NCBI GenBank assembly: GCA_028865235.1
Contig: CP114561.1
Location: 2,872,001 to 2,936,000, forward strand
Length of the DNA: 64,000 nt
Direction: 5' to 3'
Source of the DNA: Candidatus Manganitrophus sp.
Lineage (GTDB): Bacteria > Nitrospirota > Nitrospiria > SBBL01 > Manganitrophaceae
Shown: piece after piece, positions 1 through 8,279 of the stretch
Layout of the letters: every line of letters begins with the position of its first letter
Position numbering within the stretch: the first letter of the stretch is position 1
Notes under the pieces: model-generated
The model's database searches: none
Told to the model about the DNA's origin: nothing
Seen by the model: only the letters and a program-made list of their open reading frames with translations
Translations under genes and position numbers: made by a program

Positions 1-337
1 CCCGATCTTTGAAAGAGAGGGTGAGGCAATTCACCGTGTCGTTTTTCAAATAGAGATAATCGAGCCCCAACTCCGCGCCGAGATTCTTGGCGTGGATCAT
101 CGGCGTAAAGCCGGCGTTCAGGCCGACCGTCGGCTCCCCCTCGATCGGGAGGAGATCCTGATATCGCCAGAGGCTCTTCGGTCCTTGAAGAATTTTTTCT
201 TTCGTAATTTTTGTTTTGATGTAGTCGTAATTGTAGGAGACCTCCAACGGGCCAAAGCAGAATTCGCAGACGTGAAGGGCCGCGGCGGGATAGGTTTTGC
301 CGCACTCTTTACATTTCAACCCTTTCATCTTGCTCAT
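1..337 (-). CDS. thrC: Threonine synthase, N-terminal part (runs off window)
   Basis: Converts O-phosphohomoserine to threonine with PLP. The first 112 codons are present and the gene continues beyond the window edge. The N-terminus is a small zinc ribbon with two Cys pairs (CKEC near residue 9, CEFC near residue 24), typical of the long threonine synthases. It is followed by the fold-type II PLP start ending in SFKDR, whose Lys should be the Schiff-base lysine. The start is ATG at 337 with AGGAT upstream; a second ATG lies three codons later. It is the fourth gene of a minus-strand operon after the sulfur carrier, cysteine synthase and MoeB-like genes, 103 bp below moeB. No frameshift is seen in this part. 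Confidence 0.9.
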   Translation of the reverse strand, partial: MSKMKGLKCKECGKTYPAAALHVCEFCFGPLEVSYNYDYIKTKITKEKILQGPKSLWRYQDLLPIEGEPTVGLNAGFTPMIHAKNLGAELGLDYLYLKNDTVNCLTLSFKDR

Positions 338-440
338 CTTGTTCTATCCTAAGTTGAGGCTGATCGTGGATCGTTCATCACTAAGAAATGTTTCTCATCG
401 TCACGCTCCCACACTGGCGCGCCGATTTTTTCTTTGGATT

Positions 441-1283
441 TTATGGCTGGTGATTCATTCCCTGTGATCGGAGGGGGGCCGGATCTGTATCACAGACCGG
501 CGATTCCTGGACCTCCAGTGTTCTGATTGTCGGATTGCTGCCGCAGAGAGGACAGTTTGGATTCCTTCGGATCGGGATCTCTCGGAACTGTGTCCGGAGG
601 GCATCATATTTCAGGATTCGGTCGGTCAACGGTTTTCCAATCCCTAGAATCAGTTTCAAAACTTCGGTTCCTTGAAGGGTTCCAATCAATCCGGCGAGCG
701 CCCCGAGCACCCCGGCCTCTTGGCAGGTCGGAATCAGACCCGCCGGGGGAGGCTCCGGGAAGATGCAGCGATAACAGGCGCTGGTACCGGGAAGGATCGT
801 GAAGAGCTGTCCCTCGAATCGGAGAATCCCCCCGTGGATGAGCGGTTTCTTCGCGAAGTGGGCGGCGTCGTTGATTAAAAATTTGGCCGGAAAGTTATCG
901 GTTCCGTCGATCACATAGTCGAAGTCGTTGAAAATTTTCAGCGCATTGTCGGCATCGAGATTCTCCTGGTACGGAACGACCTTCACATCGGAGTTGATCG
1001 CAACCATCTTTTCCTGAGCCGAAAGGACTTTGGGCCGGCCGATATCGGAGGTATGGTGAATGATCTGGCGCTGCAGGTTGGAGAGATCGACGACATCGGC
1101 ATCGATCAGACCGATGGTGCCGACCCCCGCCGCGGCGAGGTAGAGGGCGATCGGAGAGCCCAAACCTCCGGCGCCGACGATCAGAACCTTCGCCTGTCCA
1201 ATCTTCTTTTGTCCCTTGCCGCCGACTTCTGTGAGAATAATATGCCGGCTGTACCGGACGAGTTGTTCTTCCGTAAAGGCCAT
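441..1283 (-). CDS. moeB: MoeB/ThiF/HesA-type sulfur-carrier adenylyltransferase
   Basis: E1-like enzyme that adenylates the C-terminal glycine of a ubiquitin-like sulfur carrier. The 280 residues include the nucleotide-binding GAGGLGSP (about residues 37-44), the IDAD acidic motif, the NLQRQ arginine, and zinc Cys pairs CYRC and CPLC. No rhodanese domain is fused; the C-terminal tail of about 25 residues is low in recognisable features. It lies 11 bp after the cysteine synthase gene and downstream of a ThiS/CysO-like carrier, so its most likely substrate is that carrier (the HcyF/MoeZ-like role) rather than, or as well as, MoaD. Calling it MoeB rather than ThiF is by overall resemblance only. 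Confidence 0.85.
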   Translation of the reverse strand: MAFTEEQLVRYSRHIILTEVGGKGQKKIGQAKVLIVGAGGLGSPIALYLAAAGVGTIGLIDADVVDLSNLQRQIIHHTSDIGRPKVLSAQEKMVAINSDVKVVPYQENLDADNALKIFNDFDYVIDGTDNFPAKFLINDAAHFAKKPLIHGGILRFEGQLFTILPGTSACYRCIFPEPPPAGLIPTCQEAGVLGALAGLIGTLQGTEVLKLILGIGKPLTDRILKYDALRTQFREIPIRRNPNCPLCGSNPTIRTLEVQESPVCDTDPAPLRSQGMNHQP

Positions 1284-1294
1284 TTTCTCGCCGC

Positions 1295-2218
1295 CTAAAT
1301 ATTAAAATATTTCTCGATGCTGATGTATCGTTCCCCGGTGTCGGGAAGGATCGTCACGACCGTCTTGCCTCGGCCAAGTTCCCGTGCGATCTGCTGTGCG
1401 GCCAGCGCGTTGGCGCCGGAGGAGATCCCGACGAGAAGTCCCTCTTGGCGCGCGAGCAGCTTGGCGGTTTTGTAGGCGTCGTCATCGCTGACGGTGATGA
1501 CCCGGTCGATGATTTTCCGATTGAGAACATTCGGAACGAAACCGGCGCCGATCCCCTGGATTTTATGCGGACCCGGCTCCCCGCCGGAGAGGACCGGCGA
1601 GGCGGACGGCTCGACCGCCACAATCAATGTCTTCGGATTCTTCGCCTTGAGCACTTCGCCGACCCCGGTAATCGTCCCGCCCGTCCCGACCCCGACGACA
1701 AAGGCATCGACCTGTCCGTCCAGGGCTTCCAGGATCTCCGGCCCGGTCGTCTTCCGATGGACCTCAGGATTCGCAGGGTTCGAGAACTGATTCGGCATGA
1801 AGTAATTTGGGTTTTGCTCGATAATGCTTTCCGCTTCTTTAATGGCGCCGCGCATCCCTTCCCAGGCGGGGGTGAGGACAAGTTGGGCGCCGTAGGAAGA
1901 GAGCAGGCTGGCCCGCTCCATGCTCATCGATTCGGGCATGACGAGAATCAACTTGTATCCGCGGACCGCGGCGACCAGGGCGAGACCGATTCCGGTGTTG
2001 CCGCTGGTCGGCTCTACCATCGTTCCCCCCGGCCGGAGCTTCCCGGACTGCTCGGCCGCCTCGATCATGCTGAGGCAGATTCGGTCTTTCACACTTCCAC
2101 CGGGATTGAAGAATTCGACCTTTGCAAAGAGGCGGGCGCTTTCATCGTCGGCGAACCGGTTCAATTGAACCAGCGGGGTTCGCCCAATTAATTCGGTGAC
2201 ATTCGGATGTGATTTCAT
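1295..2218 (-). CDS. cysK: Cysteine synthase (CysK/CysM family)
   Basis: PLP enzyme that makes cysteine by replacing the side-chain leaving group of an activated serine with sulfide or carrier-bound sulfur. The 307 residues match the family length. Visible motifs are GGSVKDR with the PLP lysine (about residue 44), the substrate loop [10 protein letters not shown] (about residue 70), GTGGTITG and SSGAN. The gene starts 21 bp after the sulfur-carrier gene. That pairing resembles the mycobacterial CysO-CysM system, so the sulfur donor may be a thiocarboxylated carrier instead of free sulfide. Whether the acceptor is O-acetylserine or O-phosphoserine cannot be read from the sequence. Confidence 0.92.
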   Translation of the reverse strand: MKSHPNVTELIGRTPLVQLNRFADDESARLFAKVEFFNPGGSVKDRICLSMIEAAEQSGKLRPGGTMVEPTSGNTGIGLALVAAVRGYKLILVMPESMSMERASLLSSYGAQLVLTPAWEGMRGAIKEAESIIEQNPNYFMPNQFSNPANPEVHRKTTGPEILEALDGQVDAFVVGVGTGGTITGVGEVLKAKNPKTLIVAVEPSASPVLSGGEPGPHKIQGIGAGFVPNVLNRKIIDRVITVSDDDAYKTAKLLARQEGLLVGISSGANALAAQQIARELGRGKTVVTILPDTGERYISIEKYFNI

Positions 2219-2239
2219 AAGATTCCTAACTGGAATGGT

Positions 2240-2458
2240 TTAAAGCAATTCTGTCTCGGATCCGCCCCCCATGAAAAAGAGGAATTCGATCTCATCTCCC
2301 TCGCGGATGCGGGTTTGATCCAGGCTGGATCGATCGACCATTTTGGCGTTCAATTCAACGGTGACCATTCGGGGCTCGATATTCTTTGCCTTGAGCAGAT
2401 CTGAAAGCGTTGTCTCTTGAACTTCTTCTTGTTTTCCATTGATTTTAACGCGCATCAT
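2240..2458 (-). CDS. CysO/ThiS-like sulfur-carrier protein with a C-terminal tail
   Basis: Small ubiquitin-fold carrier of 72 residues, expected to carry sulfur as a C-terminal Gly-Gly thiocarboxylate. It starts like ThiS (VKINGK) and ends with the acidic EGDEIEF stretch and MGGGSETELL. Six residues (SETELL) follow the last glycine, so as encoded it cannot be adenylated. By analogy with HcyS-type carriers the tail would have to be removed by a JAMM/M67 peptidase; none is in this window, but the operon continues off the left edge. The next gene is a cysteine synthase, then the activating enzyme. The start ATG-ATG lacks a strong Shine-Dalgarno sequence and overlaps a 7-codon upstream ORF. Confidence 0.8.
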   Translation of the reverse strand: MMRVKINGKQEEVQETTLSDLLKAKNIEPRMVTVELNAKMVDRSSLDQTRIREGDEIEFLFFMGGGSETELL

Positions 2459-2478
2459 GCCGCTTTCTTGACAGCCAT
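2455..2478 (-). CDS. Possible 7-codon upstream ORF overlapping the sulfur-carrier start
   Basis: On the minus strand an ATG at 2478 opens a reading frame MAVKKAA whose TGA overlaps the carrier-gene ATG in an ATGA arrangement. It has no Shine-Dalgarno sequence of its own. It would lie inside the roughly 60-nt leader expected from the predicted promoter. It could couple translation or could be chance. Confidence 0.2.
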   Translation of the reverse strand: MAVKKAA

Positions 2479-2525
2479 TTTAAATCAGTGTTATATAGTA
2501 GCCAACTTATTGAGGAATATGGAAA

Positions 2526-2554
2526 CTTATCAAATAAGCATCTCGAATGTCAAG
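2526..2554 (-). promoter_or_regulatory. Predicted promoter of the sulfur-carrier/cysK operon
   Basis: Minus strand: TTGACA at 2554-2549, a 17-bp spacer, and GATAAG at 2531-2526. The -35 is consensus and the -10 is weak. The expected start near 2519 leaves a leader of about 60 nt. Confidence 0.45.
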
Positions 2555-2951
2555 GCATTTTAGCCGCTTTTAGATGACGATGAAGCTGCATGGAGCAGGG
2601 AGCTTCATTTTATTTTAAATCGTGCCGCGAGAAGAAAAATATTTGACGATTAGAGGAAATGACTAAGAATATCTCGGAGAGTAAGGATCGATGTGAGAAT
2701 GTCGAGAATATTTTTGGAGGACGGTTCTAACGCATACTTCAATTTGGGGTTCTACCTATAGGGGGAGCTGATCGGCCAACGCCCAACAGCTGGTCCCTCA
2801 TCCACCGCCTGAAAACGCCCGATCGTCTCAGAACGCTCAGAAAAAACACTTCCGAATCAAATATTTCGATAACATCCTGGTCGCTTTCTGTCAGCGCCTC
2901 CCTCCTCATGTCTACCCGGTATAACCTTCTGGGACATCGGCCCTTTTTCTC
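2555..2951. other. Intergenic region between the divergent cys operon and the dcw cluster
   Basis: About 400 bp with no convincing ORF, RNA gene or repeat on either strand. It separates the two divergent promoters. The minus-strand open frame that crosses it overlaps the mraZ promoter and start and shows no protein-like pattern. Confidence 0.6.
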
Positions 2952-2979
2952 TTGACAAAGTGGAAAGCTAGGGTATAAT
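2952..2979 (+). promoter_or_regulatory. Consensus promoter of the dcw cluster (Pmra)
   Basis: TTGACA at 2952-2957, a 16-bp spacer and TATAAT at 2974-2979: a perfect sigma-70-type match, 45 bp before the mraZ start. It is the only strong promoter seen in front of the densely packed cell-division genes. Confidence 0.85.
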
Positions 2980-3004
2980 TTCCCCCAAAGTGGGATGAAG
3001 TGGA
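2958..3004 (+). promoter_or_regulatory. MraZ operator boxes (direct repeats)
   Basis: AAGTGG(A/G) occurs three times, with the GTGG cores at 2960, 2990 and 3000. The spacings are 30 and 10 bp, so all lie on one helix face. MraZ proteins are known to bind TGGG-type direct repeats with 10-bp periodicity upstream of their own gene. The first box lies in the spacer and the other two just after the -10, which fits autorepression. Confidence 0.65.
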
Positions 3005-3023
3005 GTTTCGCTGAGGGGGTAGC

Positions 3024-3467
3024 GTGTTCCTGGGGAAATACCAGCATACGATTGACGCGAAAGGGCGATTGAGTATCCCGGTAAAGTTTAGGGAGTTTTT
3101 GAACGCCTACTCCAACGGCACCGTCATTATCACCACCGATCTCGATCGGTGCCTGGCGGCATATCCGCTTCAAGAGTGGAACGTAATGACCGAGAAGGCG
3201 AAAAAGCTGCCGACCATGGACAAAGGGGTCAAGAATTTTTTAAGATTTTTTTATTCCCGCGCGACCGAATGTCCGCTCGACAAACAAGGGCGGATACTTC
3301 TTTCTCCGCCGCTCCGGGAATATGCGCAGGTCAACGGCGACGTCCTCGTCGTCGGAATTGAAAATCGATTCGAGATTTGGAACCCGCAAAAATGGCAGGA
3401 GAATGAGGCGCTCGTCACCGATAACAGCGAGCGAATTCAGGAGGCGTTGGCCAGCTTGGGGATGTGA
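3024..3467 (+). CDS. mraZ: Transcriptional regulator MraZ
   Basis: SpoVT/AbrB-like DNA-binding protein that controls the dcw cluster. The 147 residues contain the two expected duplicated motifs, DAKGRLSIP near residue 13 and DKQGRILL near residue 90. The start is GTG at 3024 with GAGGGGG five bases upstream. It is the first gene of the cluster, 132 bp before rsmH, and its own promoter carries three phased GTGG boxes, so autoregulation is likely. Intact, with no frameshift. Confidence 0.95.
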   Translation: MFLGKYQHTIDAKGRLSIPVKFREFLNAYSNGTVIITTDLDRCLAAYPLQEWNVMTEKAKKLPTMDKGVKNFLRFFYSRATECPLDKQGRILLSPPLREYAQVNGDVLVVGIENRFEIWNPQKWQENEALVTDNSERIQEALASLGM

Positions 3468-3599
3468 GCGGGCGAGCCGACATCCACGATTCTCCTGAAA
3501 ATCAGTTTTGAAATCGCTTTCCACTCCGTGTAAAGATTTCGATAGAATTTGTGATTCGAGCGCCATCGAGAAGTAAAACCCTTCAAGGCGATTCAGCAA

Positions 3600-4556
3600 G
3601 TGCTCGCAGCAATGGTCGAACCGAATTTCTCGGAAAGAGAAGATGAATGGGGGCGGGTCCACCAGCCTGTTCTCGTCGAAGAGGTTCTCATCGCCTTGGA
3701 CTGCAAACCAAACGGAAGGAAGCGCTATCTCGATTGTACCGTCGGATTGGGAGGCCATACGGAGGCGATCCTTGCCGCAACAGGTCCCGAGGGACGGGTC
3801 GTCGGACTCGATCGCGATGAAGAGGCCCTTGCCTTGGCGGAAAAACGGCTTCGTCCTTACCGCGACCGGATCATTCTTCGTAAAAGTTCATTCAAGGAAC
3901 TCTCGAACATTGCGGCAGAGCTCCATTTGAAGGAGGTTGATGGTCTTCTTTTCGACCTCGGGATCTCTTCTCTCCAATTGGATCGGCCGGAGCGAGGATT
4001 CTCATTTCAGAAACCGGGTCCCCTCGATATGCGGATGAGCCAAACGGAAAAAGAAACGGCGGCCGATTGGGTCAATCGCGCCACCGAACACGAACTGGCC
4101 GAGATTATCCGGACGTATGGAGAGGAGCGATGGGCCAAGCGGATCGCCTCCTCGATCATCCGTTTTCGATCGGAGAGCGGACCGATCACCCGAACGGAAG
4201 AGCTGGAGGGGGCGATTTGGCGGGCGTATCCTGCAAAAGAGCGCCACGGCCGAATCCACCCGGCGACGAGGACCTTTCAGGCGTTCCGGATGGCGGTCAA
4301 TCAGGAGATGGCGCAACTGGAAGCCGGCCTGGAAACGGCCGGCTCTCTGCTGGCGGTAGGAGGGCGGCTGGTCGTCATTTCATTCCATTCCCTGGAGGAT
4401 CGGCTCGTCAAGCAGACGTTCAAGAAATGGGCGATGCAGGAGCCGCGCCGTTTCGTGAATCTTTACAAGAAGCCGATCCAGGCGGGACCGGAGGAGATTG
4501 CGCGGAATCCGAGGGCGCGAAGCGCCAAACTCCGCGCCCTTGAGAGGGCCGCATGA
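3600..4556 (+). CDS. rsmH: 16S rRNA (cytosine1402-N4)-methyltransferase RsmH
   Basis: SAM-dependent methyltransferase (formerly MraW) that modifies C1402 in the ribosomal P site. The 318 residues fit the family. SAM-binding DCTVGLGGHTE is near residue 40, FDLGISSLQLD near 118, RTFQAFRMAVNQE near 225, and SFHSLEDR near 262. I keep GTG 3600 because AAGG lies 11 bases upstream; ATG 3612 is an alternative. The stop overlaps the ftsL start in ATGA, indicating translational coupling. Intact. Confidence 0.95.
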   Translation: MLAAMVEPNFSEREDEWGRVHQPVLVEEVLIALDCKPNGRKRYLDCTVGLGGHTEAILAATGPEGRVVGLDRDEEALALAEKRLRPYRDRIILRKSSFKELSNIAAELHLKEVDGLLFDLGISSLQLDRPERGFSFQKPGPLDMRMSQTEKETAADWVNRATEHELAEIIRTYGEERWAKRIASSIIRFRSESGPITRTEELEGAIWRAYPAKERHGRIHPATRTFQAFRMAVNQEMAQLEAGLETAGSLLAVGGRLVVISFHSLEDRLVKQTFKKWAMQEPRRFVNLYKKPIQAGPEEIARNPRARSAKLRALERAA

Positions 4557-4888
4557 ACGAGTGGTTTCGCCAATTGGAGTCACGAATTGCCTTCTTCATT
4601 CTGGGAGGGGCGATTCTCTTTTTTGTTTTTCTCTCCCTCTGGCAGCGCAACCAGATGATCCATCTCGGCTATGAGATCGAGCAACTCCACCAGCAGAAGG
4701 CGGAGTTGCGCCGCATCCATCAAACCCTTTTGGTCGAGGCGGAGAGCTTAAGCGCGATCGAACGGGTTGAGCAAATTGCCGCGCGTCAGTTGAAGATGTC
4801 TCCGATCCTTCCTGAACAGCGCGTTTATATCCGGCAAACAAAAGACGGAAGGGAAGCTCCGGAAGGGAAGGGAGGAAGAGCGCAATGA
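4553..4888 (+). CDS. ftsL: Cell division protein FtsL
   Basis: Small bitopic divisome protein, 111 residues: short cytoplasmic N-terminus, one membrane segment at about residues 13-31 (IAFFILGGAILFFVFLSLW), then a periplasmic coiled coil rich in Gln, Glu and Leu (about 38-80). FtsL sequences are poorly conserved, so the call rests on size, topology and position between rsmH and ftsI, with which it overlaps by ATGA at both ends. It would bridge FtsB and FtsQ to FtsW/FtsI. Confidence 0.85.
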   Translation: MNEWFRQLESRIAFFILGGAILFFVFLSLWQRNQMIHLGYEIEQLHQQKAELRRIHQTLLVEAESLSAIERVEQIAARQLKMSPILPEQRVYIRQTKDGREAPEGKGGRAQ

Positions 4889-6795
4889 TTTTCAAACGCT
4901 CCACCCCCGGGGAGAGGCTTGTGCCCGGTTCCTCCAGAAATAAACGTGGGGGAATGGCTGCATTGTTTCTGGTCTCTTCTCTTTTGACGGTCGGATTTCT
5001 TCTCGTTTCTGTTCGCCTCATCGTGTTGCAGGTGTTCCAGCACGACGAATGGTCGAAGAGGGCCGAACGCGAGCACGAGAAAAATGTTTCGATCGAGGCG
5101 GAGCGGGGGGCCATTTACGATCGAAACGGGACCGTTCTTGCCATGAATGTCGAGGTTCCGTCGGTTTATGCCGTTCCGGGCGAGATCCGGAATTCCGCGG
5201 CGGTTTCCCGAAAGCTGGGGCCGATTTTAAAGATTGACCCGAAAAGCCTGGCGAAAAAATTGGACGATGGAAAGAGCTTCGTTTGGCTGGCCCGGAAAAT
5301 CGACCCGGCGAAGGCGGAGGAGATCCGGCGTCTTCAATTGGACGGAATCGGATTCGTCATGGAGAGCCAGCGCTTTTATCCGAAGCGGGCCCTCTTCGGC
5401 CATCTCTTGGGGTTCGCCGGACTCGACAACCGCGGTCTGGAGGGGATCGAGCTGAAATATGACACCACCCTTCGGGGAGATAAGGGATGGCTGGTCTTGG
5501 AGAGAGACGCTCACGGCAAATCGATCTTCCCGAAAGATCTGAATTATATCGCCCCCTCTCGCGGCAAAGATCTCTACCTCACGGTTGATGAAGTGATTCA
5601 GCATATCAGCGAGCGGGAACTCGACCGGGTGGTCGATCAGACGCGCGCCAAGGGGGGAACGATCATCGTGATGGACCCCTGGAGCGGTGAGATCCTGGGG
5701 ATGGCAGTCCGGCCGCGCTTCAATCCCAATACGGTCCGAACGCATCAACCCTCCGAGTGGCGCAACCGGGCGATCACCGATGCCTACGAGCCGGGCTCTA
5801 CCTTTAAAATTGTGACTGCCGCCGCGGCGCTCGAAGAGAAGGTGGTCGATCCGAACGAGATGATCGACTGTGAGGAGGGATCCTATCGGATCTTCGGAAC
5901 GGTGATGAATGATCACGACCCGGTCGGCGTGGTTCCTTTTCGCCAGGTCATCGCGAAGTCGAGCAACATCGGGACGGCGAAGGTGGCGCAGCGTCTCGGC
6001 GAGAAACGGATGTTCGACTACATCCGCGCCTTCGGGTTCGGAGAGCGCCTGGGAATCGATCTGCTCGGGGAGATGCCCGGCCTGGTCCGAGACCCGAAGC
6101 AGTGGTCAAAGCGCTCTCTCGCTTCGATCTCGATCGGTCAGGAGATCGGCGTCACCCCGCTGCAGGTGATCACCGCGGTCTCCGCCATTGCGAACGGAGG
6201 GTGGTTGATGACCCCGCATCTGATCCGGCAGGTCAAGGAGATCGATCTTCAGCGCGTCGGCGGCGAGGGAAGAGTGGTCAGTGAGTCGTCGCCTCAGGTC
6301 CGCCGGCGGGCGGTTTCGGAGGGGACGGCCCGGGAGATGGTTCGAATTCTCGAAGGGGTTGTTTCGAAATCAGGAACAGGGCTGCTGGCGGCGATTCCGG
6401 GATATTCGGTTGCGGGAAAAACAGGCACGGCGCAAAAGATCGATCCCGGGACGGGCCGCTACTCCCGGCATGCTTTTGTCAGCTCCTTCGTCGGGTTTGT
6501 GCCGGCGGAAGATCCGGCCGTGGCGATTCTTGTGATGATCGATGAGCCGGAAGGGGAGGGATGGGGAGGGACGGTCGCCGCGCCGGTTTTTTCCGCGATC
6601 GGCCGGGAAGTTCTCCACTATCTGAAGGTTCCGCCGCAGCCGTCGCTGAACGAGCAGGTCTTGACCGCTTCACTGAAAGCGCGAAGCGCTCCGAAGGTGC
6701 GGGGAACCGCCTCGGCCGTAAAGGTATCCGATGCGGTCGCGTCGAGCGGTCTGGGGGCCCATCGCGCGCCGAGGAACGTGTTTGAAGCTGAATGA
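4885..6795 (+). CDS. ftsI: Septal peptidoglycan transpeptidase FtsI (PBP3)
   Basis: Class B penicillin-binding protein that cross-links septal peptidoglycan. The 636 residues have an N-terminal membrane anchor at about 28-52, the dimerisation region with RGAIYDRNG near 73, and the transpeptidase domain with all three active-site motifs: STFK (serine nucleophile, about 306), SSN (about 361) and KTGT (about 514). The start overlaps the ftsL stop by 4 bases, and its end overlaps the murE start by 14 bases. The C-terminal 60 residues after the catalytic domain look like low-complexity linker. No PASTA domains. Intact. Confidence 0.95.
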   Translation: MIFKRSTPGERLVPGSSRNKRGGMAALFLVSSLLTVGFLLVSVRLIVLQVFQHDEWSKRAEREHEKNVSIEAERGAIYDRNGTVLAMNVEVPSVYAVPGEIRNSAAVSRKLGPILKIDPKSLAKKLDDGKSFVWLARKIDPAKAEEIRRLQLDGIGFVMESQRFYPKRALFGHLLGFAGLDNRGLEGIELKYDTTLRGDKGWLVLERDAHGKSIFPKDLNYIAPSRGKDLYLTVDEVIQHISERELDRVVDQTRAKGGTIIVMDPWSGEILGMAVRPRFNPNTVRTHQPSEWRNRAITDAYEPGSTFKIVTAAAALEEKVVDPNEMIDCEEGSYRIFGTVMNDHDPVGVVPFRQVIAKSSNIGTAKVAQRLGEKRMFDYIRAFGFGERLGIDLLGEMPGLVRDPKQWSKRSLASISIGQEIGVTPLQVITAVSAIANGGWLMTPHLIRQVKEIDLQRVGGEGRVVSESSPQVRRRAVSEGTAREMVRILEGVVSKSGTGLLAAIPGYSVAGKTGTAQKIDPGTGRYSRHAFVSSFVGFVPAEDPAVAILVMIDEPEGEGWGGTVAAPVFSAIGREVLHYLKVPPQPSLNEQVLTASLKARSAPKVRGTASAVKVSDAVASSGLGAHRAPRNVFEAE

Positions 6796-8279
6796 CTGGT
6801 TGACCCTTTTTTCGACTGTGGCGGTCTCCGGGAAAACCGATCTGGAGATCGGGTCGATCGCGTCCGATTCAAGGAAGGTGGCGCCGGGGGGCTTTTCGTC
6901 GCTGTGGCCGGGTCAAAGCAGGACGGCCGCCGGTTTATTTCGGAAGCGATTGAGCACGGTGCAACCGTCGTTGTCGCGGAGGGGCCGGTGACTACCCCGG
7001 CGAATGCCATTAACGCGACATCTCGGAAGGAAGATCGCCCGATCACTTATATTCAGGTGTCCGATGCCCGGCAAGCGCTCGCTCATCTTTCCTCTTATTT
7101 TTACGGGAATCCGACCGATGGCCTTCATCTTATCGGGGTGACCGGCACCAATGGAAAGACGACGACGACTTTCCTGATCCAGGCGCTTTTGAGAACGGCC
7201 GGTTTCAAAACGGGACTGATCGGAACGGTCCGGTTCGACTTGGGGAATGCCATCCGGCCGGCAACGCACACCACCCCCGGGCCGATGGAGCTACAGGCCC
7301 TTTTTGCGGAGATGAGAGGGGCCGGCGCGACCCATGCGGTCATGGAAGTTTCCTCTCACGCGCTCGACCAGGGACGGGTGGAGGGATGTTGGTTCGACAC
7401 GGCAATCTTTACGAACCTGACCCAGGACCACCTCGATTACCACGGAACGATTGAGGCCTATTTCGCCGCGAAGCGAAAGCTCTTCGATCAAACCGGGATG
7501 ACGCTGGTGAACCTCGATGATCCTTGGGGAAGGCGAATCAGGGAAGAGATCCCGGGCCGGTGCTGGGGCTACGGGATCTCCGAGCGAGGCCAATTCTATC
7601 CGACGTCGATGGAGATCGGTCCGGGGGGAATCAGGATGACGGTGGCAAGCCCGATGGGAGAAATGGAAATCCGATCTCCTCTCGTCGGGCGCTATAACGT
7701 CTACAACCTGTTGGCGGCGATCGGGGCGGGGGCGGCGTTGGGATTGTCAAAGGAGTCGATCATCGCCGGTGTGGCGGTGATGGCCGGGGTGCCGGGGCGG
7801 TTCGAGAAAATCGACGCCGGCCAGCCGTTTCTGGTCATTGTCGATTATGCGCACACCGAAGATGCGCTCGATCGGCTGCTCCAGGCGGTGTCGGACCTGC
7901 AGCCCCGCCGGATCATCACTGTTTTCGGCTGCGGCGGCGACCGCGATCGGGGAAAGCGGCCGAAGATGGGGGCGGTTTCGGCCCGCCACAGCGATGTGAC
8001 GGTGCTAACCTCCGACAATCCGAGGAGCGAGCCGCCGATGGCGATCATTCAAGAAATTGAGGCCGGGCTTCGATCGGCTGATGCCGCGGCGCAGTATCAA
8101 GTGATTCCCAATCGGCGCGAGGCGATCGAGCGGGCCGTCGACTTGGCCGAAGCGGGGGACGCCGTTGTGATTGCCGGGAAGGGACATGAAGATTATCAGA
8201 TCATCGGGGGGAGCGATTTCCCTTTGATGATCGGGAAGTCGCCCGGATCGCCCTGACCGCCCGAGTGAGACGAGGATGA
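6782..8279 (+). CDS. murE: UDP-MurNAc-tripeptide synthetase MurE (two frameshifts)
   Basis: Mur ligase that adds the third residue, probably meso-diaminopimelate, to UDP-MurNAc-L-Ala-D-Glu. The start is TTG 6782 with GAGGA upstream. The N-terminal domain (IASDSRKVAPGG) breaks at about 6890, where one base is missing in GGGGGCTTTTCG, and resumes as FVAVAGSKQDG. The ATP loop GTNGKTTT is in the second segment. A second one-base loss in the T run near 8225 replaces the usual end; repairing it gives FDDREVARIALTARV and a stop overlapping murF by ATGA. The repaired protein is about 499 residues. Both breaks look like sequencing indels. The DNPR motif (about 8015) suggests meso-Dap specificity. Confidence 0.93.

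Noticed and set aside
2739..3173. Minus-strand 144-residue ORF over the mraZ promoter and start
   Set aside because: Overlaps a consensus promoter and the conserved mraZ start; no recognisable protein pattern.
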